In this document: in pieces, positions 1-7,160 of the stretch
Layout: every line of letters begins with the position of its first letter
How positions within the stretch are numbered: the first letter of the stretch is position 1
Source: Psychroflexus sp.
GTDB taxonomy: Bacteria > Bacteroidota > Bacteroidia > Flavobacteriales > Flavobacteriaceae
Assembly: GCA_003565575.1 (NCBI GenBank)
Contig: PXBV01000077.1
Coordinates: forward strand, 1 to 11,313
Direction of reading: 5' to 3'
DNA length: 11,313 nucleotides
Program-made: the position numbers and the translations under genes
The notes under the pieces: model-generated
What the model was told of the DNA's origin: nothing
The model's database searches: none
What the model saw: the letters and a program-made list of their open reading frames with translations, nothing else

Positions 1-174
1 AACACTAGTAAAAAAAACAAAATGCTAAGATTTCTCAAATTTGATGTATAAAACTGTATTTAACTAATTCATTATAAATGCAATTTAATCAAAAATACGA
101 TTTTTTATAATGGTTAAATTTTCATCTTAAAATGGACTAAAAACGAAGAACCTACTTTTCTAATCTTAATCTAG

Positions 175-981
175 TTAAATTTTGGTTTGTAACCTAAGCC
201 CTAAGGTTTGAGACGTCCAATCCATATTTATATACTTCCCCTTGCTTTTTTTGGTTGAATCAAACTCTGGAAGTGGAATGCTTAAAGCTTTGGCTTTATG
301 ATGGTAATACGCTTTTTTACTGAGATGAATGTCTTCATTACCATGAAAAACCATTCCAAATTTATTTTGCTTCATAACCTCAGAAAGTAGCTTCACACAA
401 TTTTCCAGATGAATTAAATTCACTGGAGCCTCAGGGTTTTTTATGCTTTGGCGCCCAGACAAAAACCGAACGGGATGCCGGTCTTCACCCACCAAACCAC
501 TAAACCGAACTACACTTGTAGTTACTGAAGGCAAATTCAATAGTAATTCTTCTGCTTGCACAAGTTGACTGTTTTGAATTTCCACTTCAGAAAATTTATA
601 ATCTTCTTTATACTCAGGAAAATGCTCTTGGTCCTTAAAGACACCTGTAGAACTCACATAAAGTAATTTTTTGATATCCGTATGAGCCAGACCTTTCACA
701 ACCTGTTTTAGCTTAGCAATAAAATTGGAGTTAGGGGTTTTTCTTAACCCTGGAGGTATGCAAATCAGCAAATACTCAGAGCCTTCTAGAAATTCTTGTA
801 AATTCCCTTTACATTCCGTTTCATTCAATTCAATAATAAAGCCTGTTATTCCTGCTGAATGTAATACAGACAGCTTAGAATGTGTCGTTGTAGACCCCTT
901 TACCTCAAAACCGAGTTTGAGTAATGCTTTGGCCAAAGGCAGACCTAACCAACCACACCCTAAAATAGAGATTTGTTTCAT
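175..981 (-). CDS. YeeZ-like NAD(P)-binding SDR-family protein
   Basis: A 268-residue Rossmann-fold protein resembling the atypical/extended short-chain dehydrogenases of the YeeZ type, probably cytosolic. The N-terminus carries the dinucleotide-binding glycine motif GCGWLG (residues 8-13) directly after the first beta strand. The segment YVSSTGVF (108-115) matches the SDR strand ending in the Ser/Thr active-site region, and VVRFSGLVG (157-165) fits the later conserved strand. The canonical YxxxK dyad is not evident: the aligned helix reads SQLVQAEELL (138-147), as I understand is common in this subgroup, so dehydrogenase activity is uncertain. It is the last gene of a three-gene minus-strand operon. 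Its ATG shares the A of the upstream peptidase's TAA stop (TAATG), which suggests translational coupling and fixes the start. Substrate unknown; the family assignment is firmer than any function. Confidence 0.85.
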   Translation of the reverse strand: MKQISILGCGWLGLPLAKALLKLGFEVKGSTTTHSKLSVLHSAGITGFIIELNETECKGNLQEFLEGSEYLLICIPPGLRKTPNSNFIAKLKQVVKGLAHTDIKKLLYVSSTGVFKDQEHFPEYKEDYKFSEVEIQNSQLVQAEELLLNLPSVTTSVVRFSGLVGEDRHPVRFLSGRQSIKNPEAPVNLIHLENCVKLLSEVMKQNKFGMVFHGNEDIHLSKKAYYHHKAKALSIPLPEFDSTKKSKGKYINMDWTSQTLGLRLQTKI

Positions 982-3302
982 TACAATTTCAGTTTGTGTT
1001 TCACTATAATCGCATCATTAACGACGAAAGGTTTTGGAATTTTATCATCAGACCTTTGTTTTATTGAAAATAAAGGATTAGATAGCAAGTCGAAGCTAAT
1101 TTCGTCAAAAACAAATTGAATAGGAATATCTTTATCCACCTCAAATTCAAAATTTAACGGTTCTTGATTCACCACGTAGTAATCAATCAAGGTGGGCTTT
1201 ACCCTATTTTTGTGAACATGCACAGCGTTTTCTCCCTCTTGAGAGGCATCTGCTGTTTTTCCGTTCACTATGAAGGTGTGGAAATTAACTTTAGACAACT
1301 CCGACACGATTACCCTACTTAAATTTCTTCTGAAGTTAAGCCGAACCGCATATCGTTTTAAATGATTTTTTGAAGGTGCTAAGGTATCAACTTGAATAAA
1401 AGACTCTTGCAACAAGACAACTGGAGCTCCTGAAGAATATGTATACGCCGTATTATATTTACTTTGGTAATCAGTTATTGTTTCTGAATCCATCTGGGAT
1501 TCAAAATAAGGTAAAGTCCAAGAGTCTAACTCATCATCATACGTATTCCATGTAGCGGTTTTTGTAGTTTGATCTAAGTTGTACACCAAGCTATTGGGAA
1601 GCGGACTGTTTTCTGTAAAATCTGAATGTAAATGTGCCTTTACAAAAAAACCTATTGCCGTTAATAAGCTAATGGCAGCTATACCTTTTTTAATAGAAAA
1701 ATAGCCAAAAACAGGGATAAGACTCCCAAAAAGCAATACTGTGAAAATTGAACTAAGCACACTCATCTTCAAACCTAATCCAACAGGAAAAAACTGAATA
1801 AACGGAGTGATAATGATTAAGGAAGGTAAAATTAAAATTAGTAAAAACAAATAGGAAGGCACTTGAAAACGTATCATCAAGAAAAATGCAAAAAGAATAA
1901 AACAAATCGGAATTATAAAGAAGGCAGCACCTTTAAGGTATATATTGAGTAAAAACACAAGAATAAACCATGTAAAAAGCGGGGCTACCATAGCATTTTT
2001 AGGATTTAGTTTCGTGTCAAAAACTTGATATGCACTGAAACAAATGAATAATGAAAAGGCAACAAAAACAACAATATAGTCATGACCATTATAAGTAAAC
2101 CCTTGTAAAATAGATGAATATGAAGGATATAGCTTTAAGATGAATTGCCAACCGAAGTAGGTAATTGTACCTGCAAAAATCAAACTGACCAACCAAGGAA
2201 TACAACCAACAAATACTTCTTTTTTATTGAGTGATTGAATTTTAAATCCATAAATTAATAATGCAATGAACACAATCAATGCAAAAGCATAAAGACCCCA
2301 AACCCATGAAAATGGGTAGTAAAAAAGACCCAAACCAGTCATTGTAAAATAGACATGGTCTTTTTCAGATTTCAAATCGGTTAAATCAGTGTCTGAAAAT
2401 TGATTTAAAGTAGACATTAAATAATCTCCTTGGTGAGCTAGTGATCGCTTATCTAATCGCTCTGGAACATCTAAAGCGGTGTGGTAATTGTAATGATCGT
2501 CTATAAACGCAAAGAAAAAGCTAGGTACATCCGCAATTTCTCTGAAAACTGTTGAGTCTGTGTCATTAGGCAATAGCTTGTAGACACTATACATTAATGA
2601 GTTGGCCAAGGGATGACGGGTTTGTGCGTTGCCAAAAAGCTCTATTAATTGTGAATTACCATGGTTGGTTTCTACAATCATATTACTAGGCCCACCACTA
2701 CCTCTAGCTTCAAAATTCAAAACTAATCCAACTTGCTCCGCCCATGGATGTTCTTTTACAAAAAGCTCTGCTCCTGTAAGCCCTACTTCTTCCCCATCAG
2801 AAAAAAGAACAATAATGTCGTTTTTGAAATCTGCTTGAGAAGCTATAAATGCCCGCAAAGCTTCCAAGATGGCAGCAACACCAGATGCTGCATCTGCAGC
2901 ACCAAAAGAAGAGTGAACTGCAGAATCGTAATGAGTGAGCAACAAAAGAGCCTTTGCATTAGGCTCTGGATTGGGGGCTTTTATTCTAGCAATAATGTTT
3001 TCTGGTACGGTTAAAACCCCTCTTTTATTTAAAACAAACCCTTGCTGAGTTTGAACTTGAAGATTTAATTCTTCTAGTTGATTTACTATATAATTACGTT
3101 TTTTACTGTGGGCTGAAGAGCCAATATAATGTGGTGTATCGGCAATATTCTGCACGTGCTCCATAGCTCTTAACGTAGAAAACTCCCTAGATTGTGTAGA
3201 TAAGTCTGTTAACTCTGATGGGGACAAGTCTTGAAAAATGTACCATATGGATAGTATAATAACCAGTGAACTAAAAATAGCCTTATAGGTAGTTTTTCTC
3301 AT
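981..3302 (-). CDS. Membrane-anchored M28 family zinc metallopeptidase
   Basis: A 773-residue predicted integral membrane aminopeptidase-type enzyme. Residues 7-23 form an N-terminal membrane anchor, followed by an M28 catalytic domain (about 45-305). The two-zinc set is visible: H124 with catalytic D126 (THYDS), bridging D137 (GAADAASG), general base E171 and ligand E172 (SDGEEVG), E198 (NFEAR) and H274 (YHTALD). About eight hydrophobic segments follow between residues 331 and 556, then a soluble C-terminal domain of about 215 residues. This order is that of the yeast vacuolar protease Pff1 and mammalian ERMP1. With one anchor plus eight helices, both soluble domains should face the periplasm (inference). 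All catalytic residues are present, so it should be active; the substrate is unknown. It overlaps both operon neighbours by one base as TAATG, which supports both ends of the call. Confidence 0.93.
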   Translation of the reverse strand: MRKTTYKAIFSSLVIILSIWYIFQDLSPSELTDLSTQSREFSTLRAMEHVQNIADTPHYIGSSAHSKKRNYIVNQLEELNLQVQTQQGFVLNKRGVLTVPENIIARIKAPNPEPNAKALLLLTHYDSAVHSSFGAADAASGVAAILEALRAFIASQADFKNDIIVLFSDGEEVGLTGAELFVKEHPWAEQVGLVLNFEARGSGGPSNMIVETNHGNSQLIELFGNAQTRHPLANSLMYSVYKLLPNDTDSTVFREIADVPSFFFAFIDDHYNYHTALDVPERLDKRSLAHQGDYLMSTLNQFSDTDLTDLKSEKDHVYFTMTGLGLFYYPFSWVWGLYAFALIVFIALLIYGFKIQSLNKKEVFVGCIPWLVSLIFAGTITYFGWQFILKLYPSYSSILQGFTYNGHDYIVVFVAFSLFICFSAYQVFDTKLNPKNAMVAPLFTWFILVFLLNIYLKGAAFFIIPICFILFAFFLMIRFQVPSYLFLLILILPSLIIITPFIQFFPVGLGLKMSVLSSIFTVLLFGSLIPVFGYFSIKKGIAAISLLTAIGFFVKAHLHSDFTENSPLPNSLVYNLDQTTKTATWNTYDDELDSWTLPYFESQMDSETITDYQSKYNTAYTYSSGAPVVLLQESFIQVDTLAPSKNHLKRYAVRLNFRRNLSRVIVSELSKVNFHTFIVNGKTADASQEGENAVHVHKNRVKPTLIDYYVVNQEPLNFEFEVDKDIPIQFVFDEISFDLLSNPLFSIKQRSDDKIPKPFVVNDAIIVKHKLKL

Positions 3303-3652
3303 TAATCACGTTTTACTAAAGCATAATAATCATTCTCCAAAGGTAAGTAACCTTGGTCATAAACAAAGTAGTAAACACGTCCAGATTTTGTAGTATATAG
3401 ACTGGTGAAATACGTAAAATTAAATCCTTTAGCTAGGAGTTTTTCTCTTGTGGTTTTCGTTTTTTGGTCTGTATTGATGCTTTTTAAAATTCTATAATTC
3501 TTTTTCAACCTATTATTGATATTCCTCACTATCTTATTGGATTCACTATTTAAACGATTATTATAAGTACTCCTACAATAGTCGGAACAGTATTTTTTGT
3601 CGATTCGACCCGTTATAGGTTCTCCACATGATAGGCATTTGGCTTTTTCCAT
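3302..3652 (-). CDS. Small N-terminal zinc-ribbon protein of unknown function
   Basis: A 116-residue basic protein, probably cytosolic, with no signal peptide or membrane segment. Residues 6-26 hold a four-cysteine zinc-binding pattern, C6-x2-C9-x12-C22-x3-C26 (CLSC, then YCSDYC), resembling the DUF2116-type zinc ribbons common in Bacteroidota. A lysine/asparagine-rich, probably helical stretch (about 30-75) follows, then an aromatic-rich C-terminus (about 76-113). It may bind nucleic acid or a protein partner, but nothing in the sequence decides this. It is the first gene of the minus-strand operon with the M28 peptidase and the SDR protein, and its TAA overlaps the peptidase ATG. A terminator lies just upstream, so its promoter should lie in the short gap before 3741; no clear TAnnTTTG element was seen there. 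Confidence 0.75.
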   Translation of the reverse strand: MEKAKCLSCGEPITGRIDKKYCSDYCRSTYNNRLNSESNKIVRNINNRLKKNYRILKSINTDQKTKTTREKLLAKGFNFTYFTSLYTTKSGRVYYFVYDQGYLPLENDYYALVKRD

Positions 3653-3690
3653 AATAGTTGATATTACTTCGACTTAGTAAATATAAAAAA

Positions 3691-3716
3691 ATCCCTCAAC
3701 TTAAATGAAGAGGGAT
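3691..3716 (-). terminator. Rho-independent terminator of the T9SS cassette
   Basis: Perfect 7-bp arms ATCCCTC (3691-3697) and GAGGGAT (3710-3716) flank a 12-base loop. Read on the minus strand, the stem is followed immediately by a run of seven T residues (including the last stem base) and then AT-rich sequence, which is the layout of an intrinsic terminator. It lies 24 bases past the stop of the OmpA-domain gene and before the zinc-ribbon gene, so it should end transcription of the 6973-3741 operon and separate it from the M28 operon. The plus-strand reading has no good T tract. Confidence 0.8.
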
Positions 3717-3740
3717 CTTTGAGAAGTGTTTATCTTGAAG

Positions 3741-5639
3741 TTAATCAACAATCTTAAATTCAGATCGCCTGTTTTCTTCGTGCTCTTCATCTGTACAACC
3801 TGAATCACAGCCGTTGATAAGTTCTGACTTTCCTTTGCCTTCAAAAGATAAACGCGATTCATCAATACCATTTTGAATGAGGTGTTTTACAGTGTTTTCA
3901 GCTCGTTTTTTAGACAGCTCAAGGTTATATGCTTCAGAACCTCTTTCATCTGTATGGCTAATTACCTTAATGTTCAATTCTGGATTTTCTTCTAGAATTT
4001 TAATTAATCTGTCTAGTTCCAAAGCTGCTTCTGGTCTAATGCTTGCATCGTCATAATCAAAGAAAATTAGTTTTTCTAAAATTTGCATCTCAATTTCTAC
4101 CTCAGATTTTTCTGGGATTAGTGCTACCTTATAAAACATTTGCGTACTTGGTATTTCTAAAGTATTGGACTCGCTTTCATATCCTTTCATATTCACTTGC
4201 ATGTCAAATTTTTGACCTGTAGGCAGATAACTTTTGCTCAAACCATTAGCATCAGTTTCTGTCCTTGAATATTCTTCGGCATCCTCATCATAAAAAATAA
4301 CCTGTACATTTTCAATTACTAAATCTGTTTTCGCATCTAAGACTTCTACAGAAATAAGCGTTTGTTCTAATGGATGCACTAATTTCACACTGTAGATATG
4401 GTCTGTTCTATCTTGACCTTTCTTTTCTACTCTATTGGATGACACATACCCCGTTTCTGTGGAGGAATTATAAAAAAACGAAAAATCATCAGTAGAACTG
4501 TTGAGTGGGTGACCTAAGTTTTGAGGTGGAAGGAAGTTCCCCGATTCCTGCTTAGCATAGTAAACATCAAAACCTCCAAAGCCTAAATGCCCATCACTAG
4601 AAAAGTATAACGTGTGCTCTTGATCTAAAAATGGGAAATTTTCTCTCCCTTCAGTATTTATACTTGGCCCTAAATTTCTTGGCTCTCCAAGGCTCCCATC
4701 CTCATTGATGTCCACTACATAAAGATCTGATGCACCATAGCCTCCTGGTCTGTCACTAGAAAAGTAGAGTTGACTTTCATCTGGACTTAAGGCTGGATTA
4801 GCATTAGAAAATGAGACGTCATTAATAGATAAATCTTCTACATCTTGATATTGATTATTAACTAAAGTAGCTTTATAGATTTTTAGATGATTTACACCAT
4901 TATCATCGGTTCTGTACTTTTCTCTAAAGTAATCGTTCCTTGTAAAATATACGGTTGAGGAATCTTTGGTTATTGCTAATAAACCTTCATGAAATTTAGA
5001 ATTGATATCACCCTCTACTTCTACAGGGTTTGTAAAAGCACCTTCCACATTGTTGGCTACATAAACATCAAGAGCGTGTCCTTGATCCCAACCGTAAGTT
5101 TTTGCTTTTTCATTTCTAGCAGAAACAAAAAATAATTGATCTCCACGCTCATAAGCACCAAAATCTGAATATTCTGAATTTAGGTTCAACTTATTCAACT
5201 CAAACCTTGGGCGCATTGACTTTAAATCTGATAAATAGTCTGTATTTTCAAGAAATGCCTTAGCTCTAGAATCTCTAGGAGCTTTTTTTGAAAAGTCCAA
5301 CATTGCTTTTTTAAACTCTTCTTCCCTTCCGTTACTTAAAAGGCTTTGAGCATATTCATAATAAACATCGGCTTCTGGATTTCTGTTGGACCTCATATAC
5401 CGTTTATAAAATTGCTCTGCCTTTTCAAAATCTGAAATTTTGTAATAGGACTTTGCCAGTTGCTTATAGACGTAGCTATTGGATTTTCCTTTTTGAATAA
5501 GCTTTTCATAAGCTTTTATAGCATCTGAATATGCAAACCTTTCAAAATGTTGATCTGCTTTTCGTGTATCACTATTTTGAGACCATAAAGATGAGGTAAA
5601 TAAGCAGATGAGTATAGAAAAAGTATATAAATTTTTCAT
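3741..5639 (-). CDS. PorE-like OmpA-family protein (TPR, PD40 propeller, CRD, OmpA)
   Basis: A 632-residue exported protein. Residues 1-20 form a signal peptide, probably cleaved before Q21; no lipobox is seen. Domains in order: TPR-like helices (about 24-135), a PD40/WD40-like beta-propeller (about 145-420) with repeats such as LYFSSDRPGG (291-300) and LYFSSDG (344-350), a carboxypeptidase-regulatory-like beta domain (about 428-508), and a C-terminal OmpA peptidoglycan-binding domain (about 520-632). The OmpA domain keeps the peptidoglycan-binding D564 (HTDERGS) and R579 (KKRA), plus a cysteine pair C611/C615. This order matches Porphyromonas PorE, a periplasmic T9SS component, but PorE is a lipoprotein and this is not obviously one. 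It is therefore better called a PorE-like paralogue that serves the adjacent PorP/SprF barrel, probably by linking it to peptidoglycan. The start lies 18 bases after the porP/sprF-like stop, and a terminator follows. Confidence 0.92.
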   Translation of the reverse strand: MKNLYTFSILICLFTSSLWSQNSDTRKADQHFERFAYSDAIKAYEKLIQKGKSNSYVYKQLAKSYYKISDFEKAEQFYKRYMRSNRNPEADVYYEYAQSLLSNGREEEFKKAMLDFSKKAPRDSRAKAFLENTDYLSDLKSMRPRFELNKLNLNSEYSDFGAYERGDQLFFVSARNEKAKTYGWDQGHALDVYVANNVEGAFTNPVEVEGDINSKFHEGLLAITKDSSTVYFTRNDYFREKYRTDDNGVNHLKIYKATLVNNQYQDVEDLSINDVSFSNANPALSPDESQLYFSSDRPGGYGASDLYVVDINEDGSLGEPRNLGPSINTEGRENFPFLDQEHTLYFSSDGHLGFGGFDVYYAKQESGNFLPPQNLGHPLNSSTDDFSFFYNSSTETGYVSSNRVEKKGQDRTDHIYSVKLVHPLEQTLISVEVLDAKTDLVIENVQVIFYDEDAEEYSRTETDANGLSKSYLPTGQKFDMQVNMKGYESESNTLEIPSTQMFYKVALIPEKSEVEIEMQILEKLIFFDYDDASIRPEAALELDRLIKILEENPELNIKVISHTDERGSEAYNLELSKKRAENTVKHLIQNGIDESRLSFEGKGKSELINGCDSGCTDEEHEENRRSEFKIVD

Positions 5640-5641
5640 TG

Positions 5642-5656
5642 TTGAAATTATTTCAA
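5642..5656. repeat. 15-base palindrome before the OmpA-domain gene start
   Basis: TTGAAAT and ATTTCAA form perfect 7-base arms around one central base, filling almost all of the 18-base gap between the barrel gene's stop and the OmpA-domain gene's ATG. In RNA it could form about a 5-bp AU-rich hairpin where a ribosome binding site would lie. The DNA symmetry is directly visible. A regulatory role is inferred and weak, because short AT palindromes are frequent in such sequence. Confidence 0.35.
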
Positions 5657-5657
5657 A

Positions 5658-6566
5658 TTAAAAATAACGAGGAGAAACGTAAGTTTTCTTTTTAAAGAAA
5701 ATATCAAAAATTACGAAAGCTTCATAAGAAGGCTCTCTTAAGTTAGACTGAGTTGCATCATAAGCAACACCTATCTGCATCCAGTCTGTAGCCTTTACAC
5801 TTGCTAATCCACTTATAGCATCTTCATACCTATAGGAAGCTCCAATCTCAACCCTATCATAAAACATAAAGTTAGCGTTAACATCAAAAGACAAAGCGGA
5901 ATTGAGTTCAGACTTAATGAAGGTAGATGGCTTAAACTTTATAAAGTCATTGACATCAAAAACATACCCAGCAGTTACAAAATAGTGCCGTTCTTGAGAT
6001 CCAAACTCAGTATTTTCTAAACTTAGATGGGTAGACCTTAACACGTTTGGAACAGAAAGCCCAACGTAAAATCTATCAGTATAAAATAGAGCTCCAGCTC
6101 CCACACTTGGATAGGTATTATTACTGTTCCCTTGAAAAGCAGGATCCATGTCATCTTGAAAGAATAGATTTTCAAAACCTAATCTCTGAAAAGCAGCTCC
6201 AGCTTTTAAACCCAAAGCAAGTTTACTGCTTTTACCTAGGTCTAGCGTGTAAGAAATATCTGCAAATACACTGGTTTGATCTACAGGTCCTATTTGGTCA
6301 TTAATTCCAGAAAGCCCTACACCAAACCCACTGCCAACTGCTGTATGCGCATTGAAAGTAAAGGTTTGTGGTGCACCTTCTATACCAGACCATTGATTTC
6401 TGTACAAAGCACCAACAGACAAACTCTCTTTGGAGCCAGCATACGCAGGATTGATGACGTTCATATTATACATGTATTGTGTATACTGTGGGTCTTGCTG
6501 TGCTTTTGCAGTTTGAAAACTTAGCAGAAGCAAAATCACTGTTATGAATATGTATCTTGTTTTCAT
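5658..6566 (-). CDS. PorP/SprF family type IX secretion outer-membrane protein
   Basis: A 302-residue outer-membrane beta-barrel of the PorP/SprF family. Residues 1-22 are a signal peptide ending ...TAKA before QQDPQYTQYMYN, and the hallmark N-terminal region of the family follows: QYTQYMYN, INPAYAGS (37-44) and RNQWSG (56-61). The rest alternates glycine/aromatic beta strands and ends in phenylalanine (SPRYF), the typical C-terminal signal for barrel insertion. Members of this family work with proteins that carry type B T9SS sorting domains; in Flavobacterium johnsoniae SprF is needed for the SprB adhesin to reach the surface. Here the gene lies directly between a small type B sorting-domain lipoprotein (29-base gap upstream) and a PorE-like OmpA protein (18-base gap downstream). 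The three genes are probably co-transcribed and act together at the outer membrane. The family call is firm; the specific partner is inferred. Confidence 0.95.
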   Translation of the reverse strand: MKTRYIFITVILLLLSFQTAKAQQDPQYTQYMYNMNVINPAYAGSKESLSVGALYRNQWSGIEGAPQTFTFNAHTAVGSGFGVGLSGINDQIGPVDQTSVFADISYTLDLGKSSKLALGLKAGAAFQRLGFENLFFQDDMDPAFQGNSNNTYPSVGAGALFYTDRFYVGLSVPNVLRSTHLSLENTEFGSQERHYFVTAGYVFDVNDFIKFKPSTFIKSELNSALSFDVNANFMFYDRVEIGASYRYEDAISGLASVKATDWMQIGVAYDATQSNLREPSYEAFVIFDIFFKKKTYVSPRYF

Positions 6567-6595
6567 AGAAAATTTCTTTATGAGGTATTTAATAA

Positions 6596-6973
6596 TTATT
6601 GCTCAACGTTAATATACAAAGAGCCTTGTGCTTCGCTACCGTACTCAGGATCTTCAGCTTGAAAAGATATGACGTAAAAATAAGTCCCAGTTACAAGGTC
6701 ATCTCCATCATTGTTCTTCCCTACAAATTCATCAATGTAGTTAGCTCTTTCGTAAACTTGAATTCCGTTTCTGTCAAAAATCTCCAAGTTAGCAATTCCT
6801 GTCCTTTCTGCTAGACAAGACAAATCAAAGTTATCGTTAAGACCGTCATTGTTTGGAGATATGCCTTGAGTGATAGGGCAATCATTAAGCTGAAGCTCAT
6901 CAGCATCATCTGAGCTGCAAGCAAGAAACAAGCCAATACAGGCAAAAAGCAAGAAGTATGGTTTCGGATTCAT
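6596..6973 (-). CDS. Mini lipoprotein consisting of a T9SS type B sorting domain
   Basis: A 125-residue protein. Residues 1-18 form a lipoprotein signal with a plausible lipobox FLAC, giving lipidated C19 followed by SSDDADE. After a linker of about 12 residues, almost all of the mature protein is a gliding-motility-associated (CHU_C / type B) C-terminal domain. It shows ISPNNDGLNDNF (38-49), LEIFDRNGIQVYE (63-75), the F-x-G-K turn (83-86), and LVTGTYFYVI (93-102) before the last strand. Cysteines C32 and C53 bracket the ISPNNDG motif and could pair. Such domains normally sit at the end of large secreted adhesins and direct export through T9SS with a PorP/SprF partner; here there is no cargo domain. 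It is the first gene of the operon with that barrel. The ATG is well placed for the signal peptide. It could be secreted cargo, a surface ligand or a decoy; this cannot be settled from sequence. Confidence 0.88.
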   Translation of the reverse strand: MNPKPYFLLFACIGLFLACSSDDADELQLNDCPITQGISPNNDGLNDNFDLSCLAERTGIANLEIFDRNGIQVYERANYIDEFVGKNNDGDDLVTGTYFYVISFQAEDPEYGSEAQGSLYINVEQ

Positions 6974-7136
6974 ATAAAAATTGATTTAATTAAATTAAAA
7001 ACGAAGTAAGAAAAAATTTAGTATACCACAGCCATATTAAAGCAAAAAAGTGAATTTAATTCATCTCTGTTTTAGAAATGTAGCTAAACCATTTTTCTGA
7101 AATCTTAAAATCAGAAAGTAACTAAAGTATTTTTCA

Positions 7137-7144
7137 TAATTTTG
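7137..7144 (+). promoter_or_regulatory. Candidate Bacteroidota -7 promoter element for hflX
   Basis: TAATTTTG is an exact match to the Bacteroidota -7 consensus TAnnTTTG. It ends 16 bases before the hflX ATG, implying a very short leader of about ten bases. No TTG was found at the expected -33 distance, so the call rests on one element in AT-rich DNA. Confidence 0.4.
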
Positions 7145-7160
7145 TAACTCAATTTTATTT

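Noticed and set aside
90..97. CAAAAATA, a minus-strand match to TAnnTTTG in the 174-base left-hand gap
   Set aside because: No -33 partner is seen at the right distance and its downstream gene lies outside the window. The rest of 1-174 is stop-rich AT sequence with no gene, strong hairpin or repeat visible.
725..1009. Plus-strand open frame of 94 codons
   Set aside because: It lies opposite the SDR gene, has no recognisable domain, and the minus-strand frame has clear Rossmann motifs.
2629..3014. Two overlapping plus-strand open frames
   Set aside because: They are antisense to the M28 catalytic domain, whose zinc ligands are intact; the antisense products are low in structure and cysteine-rich by composition only.
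6047..6524. Plus-strand open frames opposite the barrel gene
   Set aside because: No family features; the minus-strand frame is an unmistakable PorP/SprF protein.
5658..6973. Reading the barrel as SprF itself and the small lipoprotein as SprB or a fragment
   Set aside because: No giant adhesin, sprC or sprD genes are present, and the small protein has its own complete signal peptide, so only the family-level name is justified.
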